64,000 bases of DNA from Leptospira adleri (lineage in GTDB: Bacteria > Spirochaetota > Leptospiria > Leptospirales > Leptospiraceae), in contig NZ_NPDU01000011.1 in assembly GCF_002811985.1 (NCBI RefSeq), forward strand, positions 1 to 64,000, written 5' to 3'. The position numbers and the translations under genes were made by a program. Below are positions 61,745 to 64,000 of the stretch, piece after piece. The notes beneath the pieces were generated by a model, which made no database searches, was not told the DNA's origin, and saw nothing but the letters and a program-made list of their open reading frames with translations. The first letter of the stretch is position 1, and the number at the start of each line of letters is the position of its first letter.

Positions 61745-61852
61745 TTAATCCGAAACTATGGCCTTTTTTTGTTCCTTTTGAATCAGTTTTTGGAAATTGA
61801 TTTGAAAATCTTTTTCAGAAACGGAAATGACAATAATTTCAATATGTCTCAT
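61745..61852 (-). CDS. Candidate peptide of 35 residues
   Basis: ATG at 61852, with GGAAGGCAGGG upstream, to TAA at 61745. Sequence MRHIEIIVISVSEKDFQINF followed by a Lys-rich end. Located just upstream of the other small minus-strand gene and in the same direction. Very short; tentative. Confidence 0.3.
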   Translation of the reverse strand: MRHIEIIVISVSEKDFQINFQKLIQKEQKKAIVSD

Positions 61853-62112
61853 TTTTACCCTGCCTTCCACCTTTCTAAAAATTGAAATCTTTCGAGTTTA
61901 CGAATTAGATTAAAAAAAACGGATTAGCAAACGAAACTCTTATCTTTTTATATAGGGTAGAATCGGCTCAGATGTGCGAAGATAGTTTAGTTTTGAGTTG
62001 CCGATTCTTATTCTGATGGAATGTGTAAGATAGAGAATCGATTTCAATTTAAAAGGACCAAATCGGATCTTCTTTTTATCATTGAATTCATAAAATAGAA
62101 TATTCTAAAAAT
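61853..62112. other. AT-rich spacer in the phage island
   Basis: 260 bp without a gene that I can support on either strand. It should hold the promoters for the small leftward gene or genes and for the rightward excisionase-like gene; no clear -35/-10 pair is seen. Confidence 0.4.
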
Positions 62113-62493
62113 ATGTTTTGTTTTGGGACCGTTGGTTTAGATAATATTAGGCTTGACAAACCGGACCTAATCAATGCAAACCTGCTTTCTATGTCTGAGA
62201 TAAAAGGTCACACAAGAAAAGGTTCTCTGTTAAGAATAAATCAACGTGCTCTCCCGGATGAAGGGAAATCGCTTGAACAAGAGCAAGAACTCTTAATTCC
62301 GCAGGATAAAAACCGAGTTTTTAAAACAAAGGATGCCGCAAAGTATTTGAATCTTTCAGTAAGAACGTTTACCCAATACGTCATCGATCACGAAATTCCC
62401 TTTGTGCAGTGGAGTCCGAGAGTACGACGATTTTTTGTTTCCGATCTGGACAAGGTTGCCCTTTCTCTAAAAACTAAGAAGCGACTCTACTGA
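62113..62493 (+). CDS. Excisionase/MerR-like DNA-binding protein
   Basis: Up to 126 residues. The C-terminal ~60 residues form a winged-helix of the excisionase type: RVFKTKDAAKYLNLSVRTFT (helix-turn-helix), then HEIPFVQWSPRVRRFFVSDL (wing with Arg) as in the 'helix-turn-helix domain 17' proteins. The first part has no recognised domain, and the true start may be the ATG at 62191. In prophages such proteins direct excision or act as regulators. No integrase is adjacent within the window. Confidence 0.68.
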   Translation: MFCFGTVGLDNIRLDKPDLINANLLSMSEIKGHTRKGSLLRINQRALPDEGKSLEQEQELLIPQDKNRVFKTKDAAKYLNLSVRTFTQYVIDHEIPFVQWSPRVRRFFVSDLDKVALSLKTKKRLY

Positions 62494-62659
62494 TGCGAAA
62501 TCAAATTTTCGCTTCTTGGATTTCTTCGATAATTTTGTAAAATCATTCTCCGCAAATCAGCGGCAGATACGGCGTTTACGGCCGTGTTCACCCCTTGGAT
62601 ACTAAATCGCTTCGTGTTATTCTCTTTTCACGATCGGAAACGATTGAGTAGTATCATAG

Positions 62660-62685
62660 CCCGCCGCCGCGCGGGTCATTTTTTG
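62660..62685 (+). terminator. Rho-independent terminator
   Basis: CCCGC / GCGGG stem with a 6-nt loop, then TCATTTTTT. It ends the excisionase-like transcript just before the lysis-like cassette. The Shine-Dalgarno of the next gene (GAGGGA) follows directly. Confidence 0.72.
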
Positions 62686-62693
62686 AGGGACGA

Positions 62694-62927
62694 ATGGAGA
62701 ATTCAAAATTGAGTCAGATAAAGCTTGGGATAAAAGATTTTCTCGTGATCCTAGGTTTTCTAATCTCGGCGATCTTTCAATACAACACAATGTATAAGGA
62801 TCACGAAGTTCGGATCGTAAAAATCGAAACAGAGATGACCTCCATATCCAAAGACTTGGCGGAAATAAAAGCGGACGTAAAAGATTTAATCAAGATCACT
62901 TCCGTAAAAATGAGGAGGATAGAATGA
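62694..62927 (+). CDS. Small membrane protein with coiled coil
   Basis: 77 residues: a membrane helix at about 15-31 (FLVILGFLISAIFQYNT) then a coiled coil (HEVRIVKIETEMTSISKDLAEIKADVKD, in shorter runs of heptads). This layout (N-terminal anchor, helical soluble part) occurs in phage holin-associated or i-spanin-like proteins. GAGGGA precedes the ATG. 4-bp overlap with the next gene. Confidence 0.65.
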   Translation: MENSKLSQIKLGIKDFLVILGFLISAIFQYNTMYKDHEVRIVKIETEMTSISKDLAEIKADVKDLIKITSVKMRRIE

Positions 62928-63253
62928 AGTTTATTTGGCAAGATGATCGAACCGGAATGAGATCCGATACAACTCTAAGAACTTGGATCGTATTCTTTCT
63001 AGTTATATTTTATTTGATTTCACTTTGTGCGTTATCTGTCCTTTCTCCCGATTCTTTAAGAACGTTGCAAATGGATCTTGTTCAGTGGCTCATTATATTT
63101 TACGGGGCGGTCGGAAGTTTATATTTGGGAAAACGCGTCAACGAAGAACTAAATTCCAAGAGTAAACTTTTTGAAAAAGGTTTGAATAGGATGCGGGAAG
63201 ATAAGGACTCCGATCCTTCTGCGAATATGGACAAAGGAAATATGAAACTATGA
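62924..63253 (+). CDS. Holin-like membrane protein
   Basis: 109 residues with two membrane helices: WIVFFLVIFYLISLCALSVL (about 21-40) and WLIIFYGAVGSLYLGK (about 55-70), and a charged hydrophilic C-terminus. Two-helix topology with a charged tail is typical of class II/III holins, which form pores to release the endolysin. No endolysin is seen in the window. Coupled by 4-bp overlaps on both sides. Confidence 0.62.
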   Translation: MKFIWQDDRTGMRSDTTLRTWIVFFLVIFYLISLCALSVLSPDSLRTLQMDLVQWLIIFYGAVGSLYLGKRVNEELNSKSKLFEKGLNRMREDKDSDPSANMDKGNMKL

Positions 63254-63474
63254 ATTCCTTTCTTCTTTGGTGGAATTTACTTTCTTTTGAGACAAAGATT
63301 TCGGTGATTCTAATATTCTTAGTTCTTATTATTCTAATATTTGCGAGGGGCAACTCCGTCGTTTCTTATCTGATGAATAGAGGAGATTTTCCTGAAATTC
63401 AGGAAATTCAATTATCTCCCGGCTCTGCTTACGATTCTGATTGCGTGCCAGAGTCAGGGAAATCGTGTCCGTGA
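63250..63474 (+). CDS. Small membrane protein, spanin-like position
   Basis: 74 residues with one N-terminal helix (KISVILIFLVLIILIFA, about 16-32) and a soluble tail with two Cys. The last ~80 bp overlap, in another frame, the start of a lipoprotein gene, recalling the Rz/Rz1 pairs of phages where an inner-membrane spanin overlaps an outer-membrane lipoprotein. It is shorter than usual i-spanins and lacks a clear coiled coil. Confidence 0.6.
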   Translation: MNSFLLWWNLLSFETKISVILIFLVLIILIFARGNSVVSYLMNRGDFPEIQEIQLSPGSAYDSDCVPESGKSCP

Positions 63475-63784
63475 TCAAAGAAACGATGAATGTAAAGGAG
63501 GTTTTCGATCCAACAACTTTGCTCTGACTAAACCGATTGAGACCGGAAGACCTTCCGCAATCGAAATCAAAGGGGAATGGTATGTAACGTCGAGAAGATA
63601 TAACGCCTATCGAGTTCGTGCGAAGGATCTTTCTCGTTGTCTATTGATGGAGCAATGTGTGCGAAAATGGACGGAATGGGAAAGAAACTGCACTGAGGAC
63701 CGAATCAGAAGTTTGGAGTCGAGTCTTTTACCCGGAATTTTTTCTGTTCGCGGCGGCTGCGATTTGATTCGGCCAGTTTGTTAA
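63392..63784 (+). CDS. Out-of-frame overlapping lipoprotein, probable CTG start
   Basis: 130 residues. The frame opens after a TGA at 63374 and has no ATG, GTG or TTG at its beginning, but CTG at 63392 lies six bases after AGAGGAG and gives a textbook lipoprotein signal: KFRKFNYLPALLTILIAC, lipobox LIAC. The mature part (QSQGNRVRDQRNDECKGGF... ) is basic and has six more Cys, probably forming disulfides. The 5' part overlaps the preceding membrane-protein gene by 83 bp in another frame. Function could be outer-membrane spanin, though it is longer than Rz1. Confidence 0.6.
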   Translation: MKFRKFNYLPALLTILIACQSQGNRVRDQRNDECKGGFRSNNFALTKPIETGRPSAIEIKGEWYVTSRRYNAYRVRAKDLSRCLLMEQCVRKWTEWERNCTEDRIRSLESSLLPGIFSVRGGCDLIRPVC

Positions 63785-63803
63785 ACGAAGAGGAAAATAA
63801 AGA

Positions 63804-64000
63804 ATGATCTCTCATATATCTCATCCGATTGCGCCTTGGAATCCGCAAAGAAAAGATCCCACCACGCCTCGTCTATTTCTTCACGACTATCAACAGTGTA
63901 TGGGGAATGTCTTTCAAGACTTCATCGTTTATATCGGTTTGATTTATAGAATTCCGGATTTTATTCGTTTAACAACGTATAACTATTATGCGCTTCTTGA
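63804..64000 (+). CDS. Phage protein, 3' end outside window
   Basis: 65 complete codons from the ATG at 63804 (GAAGAGGAAAATAAAG upstream). Sequence [20 protein letters not shown] ... [20 protein letters not shown]. No signal peptide and no family recognised; the rest lies beyond the window. Confidence 0.6.
   Translation, partial: MISHISHPIAPWNPQRKDPTTPRLFLHDYQQCMGNVFQDFIVYIGLIYRIPDFIRLTTYNYYALL

Larger units (their letters stand above)
57502..64000. mobile_element. Prophage or phage-derived island, left part
   Basis: From 57502 to the window edge the style changes sharply: over 15 genes, most under 600 bp, tightly packed with 1-17 bp overlaps, few with recognisable families. Phage-type components are a Gam-like host-nuclease inhibitor, a DUF1353 protein, an XRE repressor divergent from a leftward early operon, an excisionase-like protein, and a cassette of small membrane proteins and a lipoprotein resembling a lysis module. 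No integrase, transposase, portal, capsid or tail gene is visible, so integrity and type (Mu-like or lambdoid) stay open. The right end is outside the window. Confidence 0.8.

Overview
The window looks like Leptospira chromosome. Reasons: many lipoproteins with spirochaete-style lipoboxes, a FecR-domain lipoprotein of the LipL45 type, an LA_2272-type surface-repeat protein, a solitary 5S rRNA gene not linked to 16S/23S, a tmRNA tag reading ANNELALAA, and many GAF, cyclase, PilZ and HD-GYP-like signalling proteins. By eye the GC content is higher than in L. interrogans, but the species cannot be fixed from sequence alone.

Layout. 1-3,850: the 5' part of a sensor histidine kinase, divergent from rsgA and a conserved protein of unknown function. 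3,950-10,260: three consecutive envelope lipoproteins (FecR domain; PEGA domain; a very large TPR protein with a C-terminal propeller-like domain). 10,276-24,270: housekeeping and signalling genes: trmB, an MBL hydrolase, a PilZ protein, a short SprA-related metalloprotease-like protein, engB and tilS (tilS is broken by a frameshift at an A10 tract), a SpoIIE-type phosphatase divergent from a GAF-GAF sigma-54 activator, a DUF3095 cyclase-like protein, a SET protein, an ABC exporter and an ACT protein. 24,430-27,725: two tandem paralogues of a degenerate HD-GYP family. 27,791-31,074: aroC and a nuoG-nuoI pair. 31,139-34,914: an orphan DUF433 protein, a small lipoprotein, and an ECF sigma factor with a FecR-like anti-sigma protein and an exported partner.

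34,951-47,073: a small membrane protein, tmRNA, a DsbA/FrnE-like protein, an SRPBCC-DUF5939-cyclase fusion, an AvtA-like aminotransferase, a large membrane-anchored protein of unknown function, an FG-GAP lipoprotein, and a surface-repeat protein built from a tandem duplication. 47,152-52,218: 5S rRNA, then the conserved rpmH-rnpA-yidD-yidC-khpB-mnmE run. It shows two oddities: a 19-bp perfect palindrome upstream of rpmH, and an rnpA frame without ATG, GTG or TTG ahead of its conserved N-terminus. 52,266-57,200: malic enzyme, a large protein of unknown function, and fumC with a strong terminator.

57,502-64,000 (window edge): the left part of a prophage or phage-derived island. A leftward early operon of small overlapping genes, including a Mu Gam-like protein and a 59-residue zinc-ribbon protein, faces a rightward XRE repressor across a compact promoter/operator region. 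To the right lie an excisionase-like gene, a terminator, and a rightward lysis-like cassette of small membrane proteins. That cassette contains an out-of-frame overlapping lipoprotein that appears to start at CTG. No integrase, transposase, capsid or tail gene is visible before the edge.
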